Notes: generated by a model not told the origin, from the letters alone. DNA of 64,000 nucleotides from Aralia elata (GCA_034770075.1 JAVJAP010000347.1:1-64000), one strand, 5' to 3'; shown: positions 1 to 12,492, numbered from the stretch's first letter. A program made the numbers and translations.

Positions 1-1096
1 TTTCAAAGGTTGAAGCAAATCGAGTATTAAGCTACAATGATCCATTGAAGGATTGAAAGCAAGCTTCTGACAAAGATAGAACATTCATTTTGATGGAGAC
101 AATAAAAAAGAGTTTGATTTTATCAAAAACGAGAATGAACCTAGTGTGAACATAAAGGGTCAGTGGGAGCACTATGACATTTCTATTATTATATGTTGAT
201 AAACTACTGATAAGAAATAACACAAATTGACCAATGCAACAATCAGTAAAGATAAAATTGTCTAAAACATTCCACCATGAACGACTTGGGAGGAGGCCAA
301 AACCTATAAATTTGGGGATATAAATCTATATAGATAGATTTTAAAAAGATGTTCGGCTTGACCCAAGGAACGTATAATCATTTGGATGCTAAAGGCGTTT
401 AGGCATGGCAAAACTTCAAGAGAGGTCTCACGATGATGAGCCATGTAGTGTATCTCTCTAAAATTGTCCCCAATTGAAAGAGAGATCGCATGAGTATCTA
501 TCATGTATACAATGAATATACGAGGCTTGATGTTGATCAGTCATGTTCTGTAGATGATCCACTATAGAACAATGACAAACATCTTTAGGTACTTAACCCG
601 GCTACTAAAGATGTGATACATGATTCATTGTAGGTCTGAATTAAAAAGAAACTAGAGGGCTTAACAGACTCAAGTTTTTTCAAACTGACCCAAGACGATA
701 ACAAATCCACTTTAAAGTAAGTCGTTACCGTTTGAATGTGGTGCAGTGAATTGGAAAAGTTCCAAACAGCAAAGAGTGTACTGGTTTTAGGTTACAAAGA
801 CAAACTATATAGCTATAAATGAAGCTGCAGAGTTTGGATTGTTTGGATGACAAAAAGTGACTTTACAGAACTAGGAATAGTTTCCTAAATCTCATCTTGG
901 ATTCAAACAAGTATTGCGGTCACTTTCATTTGATTAATGGAATCAATTGAAAGAGGAAAAGTCACTATAGAGATAGTCAGACCCCTCGGAGAACAACATT
1001 GTATATCCATCTACTGAACCTTTATCCAACAAGCAGGATGATCGTCACTTAGAGAAGAAGGGTATTAGACTACCATGGCAAATTGGCTTTATGGTG
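1..1096 (+). pseudogene. Copia pol remnant (C-terminal RT and RNase H)
   Basis: No open frame survives. The assignment rests on nucleotide similarity to the reverse complement of about 43830-44860, where translated pieces match the late RT and RNase H part of Copia pol. For example, the block around 1035-1078 (GATGATCGTCACTTAGAGAA and onward) is almost the same as the RNase H end of the other copy. Stops and indels are dense, so this is a fossil. It directly precedes the polypurine tract, as expected for the end of pol. Confidence 0.7.
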
Positions 1097-1108
1097 CAAG
1101 TGGGAGAT
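1096..1108 (+). other. Polypurine tract of the Copia element
   Basis: The sequence CAAGTGGGAGAT lies immediately before the LTR start TGAAAGTAG. GTGGGAGATTG next to the 3' LTR is a common plus-strand primer arrangement in plant Copia elements. The same tract occurs on the minus strand at 43816-43828. Confidence 0.8.
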
Positions 1109-3001
1109 TGAAAGTAGTATGCACACAAGCCTTCATATTAGGATATGGTGTAGCATATACTTTGTAATCTTAATTCGGTTATTAAAAGGCATTTTAATTT
1201 ATCTACATTGTGTTGTTATATTAAATGTGATAAACTTCATAGTTTTGGAGCAATGCTTTTTAGAAATCATGATGGTGATCATGCTAATGAGTATCTCAAT
1301 GCTAGATAGCTCACACAACTAAAATCGTTCCTAATCGTTGGATTACTAAAAAGATGGATTAGTGAATCCGGATAGATTAAGTTACATAACGTTGCTTGCT
1401 CTTAGGAAGAGGAAGATTGATCTCATAATCATATTGTGTGGAGACACTAAAACAAGTTATGTGGGTGCTTATTAGAGAATAAGTTTCACATGAACGTGAC
1501 TCGCTAAAGGAATACCTAATGGAGTTTTACTCGCCGCCGTCAATAGGAATTCCTCTTAACAGTGACAGTAGTACAAGTGATCCTTGGACTTGAGAATCAT
1601 CATAGTATCTTGTGTATGATGAGTTATTCTTTGACATGTCCCTTAAGACTTTTAAGGTATATCAAAAGGGTATGATTGGGTATAATAAGGTTGTCACATG
1701 GAGATTATAATGAATGATCAACAAAAGATTCTACCATGTCTAGTAAAAGATGTGAATGTCCTATGTGATTCGATTAAATGACAACTCAGTAGTTCTTGGC
1801 CAAGGCAGAATGAAATTAAGTAAGGAGTTTCTAATTTTGCATTATTTAGAGATTGTGCATTTGGGAATCGAAATTACATATAATTGAAATAAAATAAGAC
1901 TTGACAGAAATTCCATGTCTTATATTTAATGATGAGACATTGTATGGTAGAAGGATTGAATTGTACGGTACCTATACACTGAAAGGTTCTTTTGTGATTA
2001 ATTGTTTTGAAATCTATATTATCTGAAAAGTCGTTGATCGCTAAAGGGGCTTATACCGTTATTGTAGAATAAATATTATTTATTTAAATAAAGTAAATAG
2101 TTAATTTATTTATTTAAATAAGATTGAGAATTGTTCTAATTGATGTATTTACAACCGATTTAATATGGAGAACCCTAAAGGGTCACACACCGCAAAAGGA
2201 AAATATTTATTTAAGAAGTAAATGGAATAATCGGAATAATAAGTTAAAGTGTATTTAATGTAATCTATAGAGATAGAATAAATTAAATAGCTTAATATTT
2301 ATTATTTAAGTTTTTAAGAAAGATTAAATATAAATTAATAAAGAGGAGTCTTATTATTAATTATTTACTATTACTATTATTTAATTCCTAATAGGGATTG
2401 AGAAATTTTAATTTTTTTTAATAGAAAGTTCTACTCGTCATGAATTTCTAATTGGATTAGGAGTTCAATTAATTAAAGGAGTTTAATTAAAATAAAAACC
2501 CTAATCCTACATAGTTTAGGAGGATTCCCTATATCTATAAATAAAGAGAAGTTTTATCATAATTGGGGTTTAGATAGTTACACACTCACCCATAAGAATT
2601 GGAGAGAGAGTGAGAAGTACTTGCAATTTTCTATAGAGATAGACACTCAGGGTTTTGCCAAATACCCATCTTCTTTGAACAAATATGATTCCTGGGTGGA
2701 TCACCTCTAGAGGCCAAACTCTTGGGTGGCTACCGTTGATCAAAGGAAGGAATTTAATCGGTGGAATTCGAGATGAACGTCAAAAGAATTGGTGGTGAAC
2801 TGGTACCTGAGGACGCTTTGGTTCACGAGGGGAGAATTCTATATCTCTCTCTCTATCTCTTTCGTTTGAATTGATAATTGATCACAAGGATGATCATGGT
2901 GATGGTTTTGTAATGAATATTTTTAAAAATCCGTTGATTTGCGCTTATCCGCACTATTTATGTAATTTTGATTGCATGTTGCGCTATAATAACAACCTAC
3001 A
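1109..3001 (+). repeat. Copia 3' LTR (about 1.9 kb)
   Basis: Starts TGAAAGTAGTATGC, ends near AACCTACA, and is homologous over its whole length to the LTRs at 42015-43815 and 49308-51062 in reverse orientation. A TATAAATA box lies at 2536-2543, followed by the conserved GTTTTATCAT. It is clearly more diverged from the other two LTRs than they are from each other, so this copy is older or comes from another subfamily. Confidence 0.85.
2536..2543 (+). promoter_or_regulatory. TATA box in Copia LTR
   Basis: TATAAATA in the middle of the LTR. The matching position in the minus-strand copy at 42439-42445 reads CTATAAA, so the site is conserved. It marks the probable U3/R region. Confidence 0.5.
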
Positions 3002-3970
3002 CACATATAACCAATAGCGCGGCACCAACATTTCAACGATTATCTTGTAAGTGAACTAAGTGGTACACAAATCCCCTGCCTATACAAATGTTTGTTTAAC
3101 TCAGCTACCAATAGTGAGTCCTCGATTAAAATACGAAAATTCTTAATTTTCACATTTACTCAATACGAATTTTCTTTTTCTGTATTTTATCATTTATATC
3201 TCTTCCTGAGTTTTATCTCGTTACTATTTCATAATAACCTTAGCTCTTTATAGTGTCAGGCTATAATTTTCCAATCGTTTAACTGTTTATCTGTCATTCC
3301 AATGATTCAATTCTATCATGTCGCAATCTTATTTTTCAATTGTTTCACAATACGATTTTCCTTATTCCTATGATCACGTCCGTCCTATAATAAGTCTTCT
3401 TATTCTTCTCATTAATCATTTAATATTAATGTTTTTATGTACAAGTTTACAAGCTTTTATAGACATCGTCTATTTTATCATCACTTTTCATCTGTATTGC
3501 TGGAGTTTAGGGAACTCCTTATCCTCGTCTTTCTATAGCTCTATACGAGATTCTTCTTTATTCTTGTTTTATATTTCAACTTTTCCTTTCTGTATTTTCT
3601 AAATTCATTTATATTTCACAATTCTTTGTGAAGTGGTTCTAAATTGCCCGATCCATTATTACTTAAACTTTTATTTAAGTTTAATTCTCGTCATTTATCA
3701 TCTACATTCCTTGAGTCAGGTACTTTCGTAGTCCCTCTTTAATCTTTATTTCTCTCATATCTCTTCAATATCCCGTCTTTTCGGATAATCCTTTATATTT
3801 TCTTCTAGATCTTGCACATATCGTTATCTTCTTCTTTACTTATTTACGAATTTTCAAAATTCATCTCTTATCACTAAAACTCTATCCGAGTTTATTTCTT
3901 ACCATCCTTTTTCATCCTCTCTAGGGTTATAGCCTAAAGTACTCTTACATTAAGGTTTATAACCCAGATC
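3002..3970 (-). other. Probable untranslated leader of a minus-strand gypsy element
   Basis: No coding sequence can be recognised on either strand; the short open frames here have no family features. Its place directly beyond a minus-strand primer-binding site (3971-3986) suggests the 5' leader of a chromovirus read leftward. It joins the Copia LTR at 3001, which may be the insertion or truncation edge. Confidence 0.35.
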
Positions 3971-3986
3971 AGCTCTGATACCCACC
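3971..3986 (-). other. Primer-binding site (initiator tRNA-Met type), minus strand
   Basis: Reverse complement GGTGGGTATCAGAGCT matches the TGGTATCAGAGC consensus used by plant chromoviruses and Copia elements. It lies a few bases from the LTR-like end beginning TGCTCCCAAATTCGGG. Confidence 0.6.
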
Positions 3987-3991
3987 TATCA

Positions 3992-4882
3992 TGCTCCCAA
4001 ATTCGGGTCAATTGGAATCTCGGGTTTGGTGCGTCCACGATATTACCTTAATCACTATATATACAATCTTTATTCATAAATTAATGAACATAACCTCGCT
4101 TTGATTACCAATTAATACTCCAACTTATTCCATTTCATAATCCAGAAAACCTTTACAATCTAGAAATTACATTTTGTAAATCGTCTTGTTCTGATTAAAA
4201 ACAGCTTATAAACAATATGGTTTCTTTGTTGATACACTGATTAATAAATATTCATCAATCTCACAAGCAGATTTAATTATCGTTCCATACATAGTTTATC
4301 ACTGGCTACATAATTACAAATATCAATATTAATGTTCATCTAACTATAGCTCGGTACTATCCAAACAACTTCAATCACTAGTTTTTCTTTTCTCGTTGTT
4401 TAGCCCGAATCCTTCGTCCTGCTCTGGTGTAGCTGACAATAATTATCTTATAGCAAGGTGTGTGCAACTACATTGCCCATCAAGTTTAATAGTAATCACA
4501 TAGCACATAATTCACATTTTAAACATATTTTATTCCCTCCATACTTTGGTATTTCCTACATGTTTTATGTTTCGAATCGCTGACATTTATTCATGTCTTC
4601 ATGTTTTTATCATGCTTTACATTTAAGATATGCTTCATAACATTAATCTATAAAGTTCATATAGAACATTCTTTCTTAAAAACCATTAATTAAGTATTGA
4701 ACAAAATTTAACAAGTAGTTGCACGAAATGCACATTAAAACTAGTTCACGTGAATTCCACAGAATCACCTAAATTTGCACATAACATATAAACACAAGTT
4801 TTTGAAAAACTTGCATGTACCAACAATGACGTTCGACATCTACATCATTCACATATACAATTCCATCATTTAGTTTGATAAC
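3992..4882 (-). repeat. Minus-strand gypsy 5' LTR fragment (U5 side)
   Basis: The end next to the primer-binding site has the same layout as the U5 end of the solo LTR at 33737: a C-rich start, then CTCGG and TTGGTGC blocks. This is typical of chromovirus LTRs of the Tekay/Del type. The fragment also includes AGCAAGGTGTGTGCAACTAC. It appears cut at about 4883, where another LTR start on the plus strand begins. Confidence 0.45.
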
Positions 4883-6558
4883 TGTAATATCCGAGATTTT
4901 TCTAAGTAACTTTAATAAATATCAATAAATGAACTTATGTGAAACGCGTATGTGATTTCATTTATATGTGTTTAAGATACATGTTGTTATGTTTAAGATA
5001 TGTGATGAGATGTATTTAAATGAGTTGGTTTAGTTTTATGTTTAATCTTTTTTTATTTGTTTAACGTGGGGTTTTGATTGCTTCTTAGTACGTGGGTCAG
5101 TATTAATTCATCGAGCTGGTGTTCGATATACGGATTTTTAGTGACGCGACTGTGTTGTTCAAGTGCGAATCGTCAAAAATTAGTCATGGGGGGGGGGGGG
5201 GTGGGGGGGGGGGGGGGGGGGATAGGCTGTTGCCCTCGAAAAGTGTCCACTTTGACTTTTTTCCGAGAAAAAAGTCATTTAACGAATTTCGGAGGTGATT
5301 TTGACCATTACGGATTGTCCCCCATTACGTTCGATAACGTCGTACTTGTATTAAGAATCGATTTTTAGTTTTCGCACACGTTCCGTCTACCGAATGGCAT
5401 ATTGGTCGATGTATGAATTTATTAAGTTGATTAATTTGATTTCAATCCATCTATGGTTGTGGTGTTTTTTTTGGTATTTATTTAATCATGTCTGCAGCTT
5501 TTGGGACCCTTGTGACTCACGAATTGGGACAACTTGGAGGTGGGGTATAACGTATTGTTCATAATTTATGCTAAGGAGGGATTACTATCTTTTTTCTCCT
5601 TTAAATACCAAATATCCTTTCTTTGTCTCTAACTCCCACTTTCTTCCTTGTTATTAATTAAATTAGTGCATTGTTTATGTATTGTTGGTATACGGTATTA
5701 TTTAGGAGTTGGGGATTATTGGGGAATCAAAAGACTCCATCAAGCTATATATATATATACACATCACTCAAATACATTCCTTATTTCTTTTAAGAAAATT
5801 CCTACCAAGTGATGTAAACATGGAGTAGAAATTGAGGAGTAGTAAGTTAGTTGTGGTAGGTATTTCTGGAGTTTTGGAGAGTCTAAACAAGCAAGTGAGG
5901 GAGGATTTTCATAAAGCTAAACATAGAAGGAAATTACACATCAAGTAAGAGCAACTCATGTAACCTTTATATATTTTCAAGGGAAATAGCTCAGAAAATG
6001 CATATATAAGCTTAGTAGGATGGGTTATTTTTGGGTGTTGGCTAGTTGGCTGCCATAGCTACGGTCAGTGGGATGATATATGTATGGTTAAAAAAAAATT
6101 CTGGTTTAACATGTTTCAATTACATTAAGAATCATTGAATTTGTATATGCATGCTATATATTTGATAAATGTCTCTTAGTTGCTAATTTGTTCAAATCAT
6201 GGTGAGTTAGTGAGTTTGTTTGTTGTAACATGTTCATATATGTTAGAAAATGGGATCTGGACAGTAGGAATCGAATCCATGTATGCTAGAATCAAAATCA
6301 TGATTTTTTCAAAGTTGGTTAAAAAAGTGTAATATGTGATTTTTTGAGTTTTTCGGAGTCTTGGATTCACGGTTACTATGATCCGATTAGTGAATGTAAT
6401 AATTTTACAAAATAATATGTAGCATGAGGTCCAACCTATCTAAATTTCATAAGGAAAGGAGTTAGATTGAGCAAGTTATAAAAATCGTAATCATGCATGT
6501 TGGGAATAAAAATCTGCAGAATTCTGGAAATTTCCAGAATTTTTCCAAGTATAGAACC
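4883..6558 (+). repeat. Plus-strand gypsy LTR-like fragment
   Basis: Starts TGTAATATCCGAGATTTTTC, the usual form of a chromovirus LTR start (TGTRAYATCC). No matching second LTR or internal region is visible, so it is a solo or truncated LTR. It holds a poly-G tract (5188-5221), a TA dinucleotide run near 5746-5760 and no coding sequence. The right end is taken as the start of the next LTR at 6559, which is an inference. Confidence 0.4.
5188..5221 (+). repeat. Poly-G tract (G14-T-G19)
   Basis: Thirty-three G in 34 bases, broken only by one T at 5202. It could form a G-quadruplex and is prone to slippage and sequencing error. The glycine-rich frame through it (5078-5368) is an artefact of the tract. 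Confidence 0.9.
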
Positions 6559-9150
6559 TGTGACAACCCGAATTTTCTAAAATTATTAAATAAGAATTTA
6601 ATAAATAAAATTCTTGTTACGAGACGTTTTGGGTTTGAATATGTGTATATATATGTTTCATATTGTGAAATATATGGTTCGGTGTGAAAGAAATTATATA
6701 TTCATGTAATAGGGAAGAAATGGTTTAATAATTAATTAAACCATTGAAAAGATTAAATGAAATTGTCATGAGAAGAAATTTAGTTGAATAATATTAGTTA
6801 ATTTAATTAAGTTAAAATTATATTGGAAAATAATATAATTTGATTATTATTTCTTGTGGACAATGAAAATTATTATGAATTAAATTTCATTAATAATGTG
6901 AGTGATTCACTCCATTAAAATAGTGAATTGATGTGAATATATTTGTGTATGAGTGTTGGTGCGTATTTTAGTACGCTAATGTGATGAGAATATTATAATT
7001 TAATTAAATAATTAAATTAGAGGATTAATGGTGTATTAAATAAAATACTTTATTAATTAGAAGCTATAATTTTATCGGTAAGGTTTAATTAGATTTATTA
7101 ATATAATAAGTTTAATTAAGTTAAAGTGTGACAATGGTTTATTTTAAATGGGAAGCATATAGTATAATAATAATAACAAAAATGGATTAATTCTTTAAAG
7201 AAGTACCAAACAATGCCTTGAGGCCCTTTGGCTTTCTTAAACCGCTGAAAACTCCCAACTAGAGGATACGTAAAGATTGTCAGCATATTTTGATAAGACT
7301 AAAAAAAAATATACAGAGGAGAGGAAGAGTGAATTGGGAGAGAAAGCTCTCTGTGAAACAAATTGAGAGGAGATTTGATGAGAAATCAAGAGGAAGAAGA
7401 AGAGTCAAGCAATTCTTATCATCTATTTGGTCTAAAGAAGGAATCAAAGGTTAAAAACCTAGCTTTAAGTTCTTAATTTTCTATTCCTTGAATTTTCTTT
7501 AAAATGGATTTTTGATTGATGATTTGATGAGATGTTGGCTATATATGTTTATAAACATGTTTAATCGGTTATATAGTGTTTATATATGATTTCGGAGTTA
7601 ATAATCCATGAAAAACATGTTTAAAATAAAGAATTTGGTTTTTGGTTGAATATGTACGTTTTGGCTTGTTTTAGAGTCAAAATTGATGGTTAATTCATGT
7701 GGTAATCTGTAAATTGATGATAGAATTGTTGTATGCGTTAAAAAACGAAAAACAACGGAAGTTTGAACAGGACCAAATTGGTTGAATAACGAATCTGTAA
7801 TGATTGATTACGCTAAATTTGTCAAAGTTTGTAAAAATTAGTATGAACATGAGATTTAAGGCTCCAAATTGGTGGATTAATGTGAGTATGTACTTAGGAT
7901 GGTTAATTATATATTTAGAATTATTTTAACAAAATTTATGATAATTGTGGTATGCTTGGAATTGATGCTTGAATGCTTAAAATTCGTGTTTTTGGGCTTG
8001 AATATTCTGCAGTTCGCGAACTGCAGATAAATTGAATTTTAGGTTCACCGCCCCGGCGGTAGAAATGAATTATTTTTGTCGCCCCGATGGTAGGCTAGCC
8101 CTGGTGGTATATTTATACTGAGTTTCTCGCCTCGGCGGTTCCCTCGCCCCGGCGGCATTTTGTAAAGGAAATCCACCGCCCTGACGGTGATACAAAAAAA
8201 AATTTCTTTTTCTTCGTGGTCATATTATATTACCATATGCATGTTTAAAAGCGTAGACTAATGCATTAAATAAATACTAAGATATTGTGATCGATGGTGA
8301 CAATTACCCATTAATTATCAGATGACAATTGAGATATTAAAATAAAATTGGATGAGAATGAATCCTGTAATGTTTATAATACTGTAACTAATCATTGTTA
8401 CTACCTTATAAACAGAATATGAAGGTTGTTTTCTAAGTGTTGCTATGTGACTAATAAATGTTGTGCATGATTATATATCATGTATGATACGTGAAGTGCA
8501 GATAAGTATAGGCTAATTATGGTAATTGGTAATCTACGAACCAGGCAAGTCTTTCAGTTCCTATTTGTTATGTGAACTAAATGATTAAAAGCATGATGTA
8601 TTCTATGTGTTGTATGTATGAAACGACAAAGTCAATTTATGACAACGTCTATTAAGTTAAAATGTTGATTGAGTTATGGAACTCAATTTATTACTTGGTA
8701 ATTAATGTACAGTATTTATGATATATTTAGCCAAATGTTTATAATGTATATGATGAGAATGTTATTTATGTGTTATGTGATGTATGTAAACTGTTAGATT
8801 TTGCTAAGCTGTCGAGCTCATTCTTGCAAATAACCACTTTTGCAGGTTAAAGATACAAGGTAACGTTATGTACTACCCAAATGACATGGATCAAAATGAT
8901 GCATGAAGATTAAATGTTTTAGTTGAAGTTATTACCTGAATTATGTTAAGTTTTCGATAAATGTATTTATGTTAAGTTGTAAAGTTTGTATTGAGGTGTA
9001 AACTTTTATAATAAGTTCGACAAGGCGAATCATTATATTAACATGATTCTAAGATAATTAGATGTAAAGGTTGAAAATTTTGGGATCAAGAATGATTTGT
9101 AATAAAAAATTTTAAATTATTCCGTATTTTTATTAAGTTTAATACTGGAT
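6559..9150 (+). repeat. Chromovirus 5' LTR (right end approximate)
   Basis: Starts TGTGACAACCCG at 6559. The right end is uncertain because no primer-binding site was found; 9150 is an estimate from LTR-like sequence ending in TTTTGGGATCAAG and the AT-rich block after it. It contains a 20-base perfect palindrome and a GC-rich near-palindrome array at 8007-8192. Only the first 325 bases are confirmed by the second copy at 10863-11187. Confidence 0.5.
8007..8192 (+). repeat. Palindrome and GC-rich hairpin array in chromovirus LTR
   Basis: CTGCAGTTCGCGAACTGCAG (8007-8026) is a perfect 20-base palindrome. It is followed by about six copies of a near-palindrome of the form ACCGCCCCGGCGGT (best copy 8047-8060), with variants near 8079, 8103, 8128, 8143 and 8175. 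The block is rich in CpG within AT-rich surroundings. Confidence 0.8.
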
Positions 9151-10862
9151 ATTGTTGTAAAGTCAGAACGACGATGTATTGATAACGACCAATGTTAAGA
9201 GTTGAATTGTATGAATTTTGGTCTGACTAGGATAAGTTCATAAAACCATATGATTGTGGTAAATTCCTAAACTTCCAAAGTGTGGTAAGTTTGATGAACT
9301 GTATTGGGTATAAAAAAGTTATGGTGTAGAGAGTATTGATGGTATTGAAGATTGATAGAATGAGTAATTAATGAAGTAATGGAATAAAGATTGAAGTTGA
9401 TGGAGAAAATGGAGATTCTAAATCTTCTAGCTATGCTAGATTTTCAAAATTTATTGACATCCTGCTGATATTCGCAATTTTATGTTCTCAAAAAATATAT
9501 TAGGTCAATGTTTGAACTAATAAGTTTTAAAAAGGTGCTATTATTCGTACGTCTATGCTAATTATTTCAGCTAGACAAAAATGATTTAAAATTATCAAAA
9601 TGTATTTTGAACGATGGAGTCATCAATGCAATTGAACCTAGTGTTGGATGTGATCGATGGATCGTCAGCCTACTATGGTATGGTGTAGTATGACAAAGTC
9701 CTAAAATGACGGCATCTTCAACGTACTATTTAGGTGATACGGTATCATGACGTCATAAAAGAATTTTTTTTTTCTGTTAAGCTATGAAAAGATATGCCAA
9801 ATTGAGTAGGCTAAAAATGTTTTGACTGATGTCCGAATTATTGTTCAAGGTCTAAGCTAATTGATTCAGCTAGACGACTGTTGAAAGGTGTTTATGAAAT
9901 TCTAGAGTTCTTTGAGAATTTATGCCAAACCAGATTATTCTGGTACGGAGTTTGTATTAAGTCTGAGGTGAACCAACCCTATAATGGGGGCTACGCAATA
10001 GAGTTAATATGTATGTGCACAATACATAGTACGAAGGGCTGATCACCTGGAGTACGAGAAGAGATGGTCCATAGTCTTTTGACTGTTAAAGGTTATAGTA
10101 GAAATATCTGTTAACCTAGGACAAGGTTCAAGTCTTTACGACTCCTCAGCATGATATTGAAAGTTTTTGAATGAATCTTTTAATTTCCTGAGTTATTCAT
10201 ACTGTTTCCTAATTATTGAAAAATTGTGGAACATTCTTATTCTTTTGAAAGTTGGTAGTAGAAAGGAGGATATTCGTTAGAAAGGGATAGGTTATAGAAT
10301 GTGACATGTGGTAATGAGTAAATTAAATAAACTATAATAAATCCAAGAAAGAAATGAAATTCCAGAAGAGGAAGAGATAAATTTAGCTGATGATGACAAA
10401 TTTTTAGAAGAGAAAGATGTGAAAAATGCGATGATCTTAGAAAGGTTTCTAGAGAAAGAACTTGGTTGTAGAACCCAATGAATAAGTAGAGATTAACGTA
10501 GAGTCCATTTTGATAAATGGAAGGAACGAATATTAGTAAATTAAAATTTCGAGGACAAAATTCTTAGAAGAAAAGGTGAATGTGATATCCTGAATATTTG
10601 TACGATGCTAAATCAGGATATTTTATGATTACAACGAGTATGTCATGCAATGATCCTTAGAGAAAGGAAGTGAATGCGTTAAAGGGTGAAAGAATATATA
10701 ATACTCGAAGTGTTTCAAGTTTAAGTGAAGGTGATGAAATAAAACCTACACTAAGGTAATGCGCTAAGTTATTCAATGATAATTGTGAAAGAGATTTAGT
10801 GAAAACCGAGTAAGGGAGGTTTCGTTGATTCCGAGGACGGAATCCTTATAAGGAGAGAAGGA
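9151..10862 (+). other. Degenerate internal region of the chromovirus
   Basis: No gag or pol motif can be read on either strand. Two polypurine-tract/LTR-start signatures lie near the right end: TTTCGAGGACAAAATTCTT with an A/G run before TGTGATATCC at 10581, and TTCCGAGGACGGAATCC with an A/G run before TGTGACAACCC at 10863. The first is probably a remnant of an older 3' LTR. Confidence 0.5.
10850..10862 (+). other. Polypurine tract of the chromovirus
   Basis: AAGGAGAGAAGGA directly before TGTGACAACCCG. The upstream GAGGACGGAATCC box is the usual context in plant chromoviruses. Confidence 0.75.
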
Positions 10863-11187
10863 TGTGACAACCCGGATTTTCTAAAATTATTAAATACGAA
10901 TTTAATAAATAAAATTCTTGTTACGAGACGTTTTGGGTTTGAATATGTGTATATATATGTTTCATATTGTGAAATATGTGGTTCGGTGTGAAAGAGATTA
11001 TATATTCATGTAATATGGAAGAAATGGTTTAATAATTAATTAAACCATTGAAAAGATTAAATGAAATTGTCATGAGAAGGAAATTAGTTGAATAATATTA
11101 GTTAATTTAATTAAGTTAAAATTATATTGAGAAATAATATAATTTGATTATTATGTCTTGTGGACAATGGAAATTATTGTGAATTAA
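10863..11187 (+). repeat. Truncated chromovirus 3' LTR
   Basis: Matches 6559-6883 with only a few differences. Similarity stops after GAATTAA at 11187, where sequence leading to the Athila post-pol ORF starts. The LTR does not resume after the Athila 3' LTR at 22340, so the junction is a truncation rather than a clean insertion. Confidence 0.85.
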
Positions 11188-11262
11188 TTTAAGCAGTTTC
11201 TGTTAAGTGCACAGCAGGTGCTTGGTTCTGTTTCACAAAGGAAATTTAGTCTGCTTATTACC

Positions 11263-12426
11263 ATGCCTCCAAAGAGATTCCGTAGTGAGGGGTCCGCCTC
11301 CGCACCACCCCGAGTGTATGACCACAACAAATTCATTAGTGCTGAGGCAGCCGACAGGTTTGACGAGTTCATCACGGGTAAAGCTCTAACTCCCGAGCGG
11401 GGCCTCAGACCAGAATAGGGTGTTGATGGGGAGATTTGGGAGCAGATACTTGAGAGGGGTTGGGATACTTTCACAGCTCACCTCGACCCGACAGTTGTTC
11501 CTGTGGTATAGGAATTCTACGTTAATGCTCAGGACAGACATCCGTTTGAGGTTACAGTCCGGGGGAGGAGGGTACCCTTCAGTGCACAGGCCATTAATGA
11601 CTATTATAACCTGATGACACCTGATGTGTGCCAGTACACAGAGTTCCATCGCTCTCAGCCGGATTATGAGAAGATTTTGACAGATTTGTGCAAGCCAGGC
11701 ACAACATGGATCACTAAGGGCAGTAGGGGTGCCTCTATCTTCTACAGCAAGGACCTCAGCTTATATGGAAAGATTTGGTACGCATTCCTGAGTGCCAAGC
11801 TCATGCCATCCCAGCATGTGAGCGATGTTTCGAGGGACAAGGTAGCGTTGCTATACGCTATTGTCATGGACTTCACGATTGATGTAGGAAACATCATAAA
11901 GGGTAGTATCCGCCGGCTTCTGAGGGATAATGTTCAGGGCGGATTACCTCATCCCTCCCTCGTATGCGGGTTATGCAGGCAGGCGGGGGTACAGTGGCGA
12001 GATGAGGAGGTAACACAGCAACCATCACAGATCCTCGACCACAGACTGATTGAGAGGTACAAAGTATGGGATGGAGTCGAGTCACATCCTCGAGGCCGAG
12101 GCTTTATCATTGTGGCTACTTCCAAGGATGAGAAGGATGATGCTCAGTTGCTTGCCAGTTCATCGCAACCTTAGGCAAAATTCAGCTCTCAGATTCGTAG
12201 CCTCCAGTCGCTTATAAACAGACGGGCTAAGAGGCTAGAGAGGCAGAATCAACGCATAGCAGAGAGGCAGGAGCACATGTGGAACTACACCACTAGCTTC
12301 AACGCAGTTCTAGCAGCGCAGTACCCGAGTGCAGCTCTACTTCCTTTCCCTGTGCCTACACCGCTACCTCCTTTCCCACCATCCGACTCTAACGTCGAGG
12401 AGGTGGAGGACCACCCCGTCGATTGA
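11263..12426 (+). pseudogene. Athila post-pol ORF (putative plant transposon protein type)
   Basis: One frame of about 387 codons from ATG at 11263 (MPPKRFRSEGSASAP) to TGA at 12424, broken by TAG codons at 11416, 11509 and 12172 and by no frameshift. Similar to the frame at 63144-64000: both share KALTPERGL, a GRRV/GRTV-PFSAQ-IN-YYN block, DLCKPG-TWI, AFLSAKLM-SQHVSDV and GGLPHPS-CGLC-QAGV. From memory this resembles the domain annotated as putative plant transposon protein in Athila-type elements. Residues near the end (RRAKRLERQNQRIAERQEHM) look like a coiled coil. No signal peptide or membrane segment is seen, so an envelope role is not supported. Confidence 0.7.
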
Positions 12427-12492
12427 TATCCAAGGGAAGTCCTCAGTTCTTCATTTCTTTATCTTTTCTACAATGAGGATATTGTTTATTTC

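Larger units (their letters stand above)
1..3001 (+). mobile_element. Copia LTR retrotransposon, 3' part (5' part outside the window)
   Basis: The reverse complement of 42015 to about 44860 matches this stretch closely, so it belongs to the same Copia family as the nested element at 42015-51062 but lies in the opposite orientation. In order it shows RT/RNase H remnants, a polypurine tract and a 3' LTR starting TGAAAGTAG and ending near CCTACA. The window begins inside the element, so its 5' half and target-site duplication cannot be seen. The family is known from its own second copy; the Copia lineage is not resolved. Confidence 0.85.
6559..11187 (+). mobile_element. Decayed chromovirus (Tekay/Del-like), 3' LTR truncated
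   Basis: Two nearly identical 325-bp stretches, 6559-6883 and 10863-11187, both start TGTGACAACCCG. The second is directly preceded by the polypurine tract AAGGAGAGAAGGA, so it is the start of the 3' LTR. That LTR stops abruptly at about 11187, where Athila sequence begins. No gag or pol frame survives in between. TGTGACAACCC starts and a tract of this form are typical of plant chromoviruses; the clade is an inference. Confidence 0.7.

Noticed and set aside
3318..3602. 94-codon hydrophobic frame
   Set aside because: A T-rich stretch read as Phe/Leu/Ile; no start context or family features.
5078..5368. Glycine-rich open frame of 96 codons
   Set aside because: It exists only because of the poly-G tract and has no homolog-like features.
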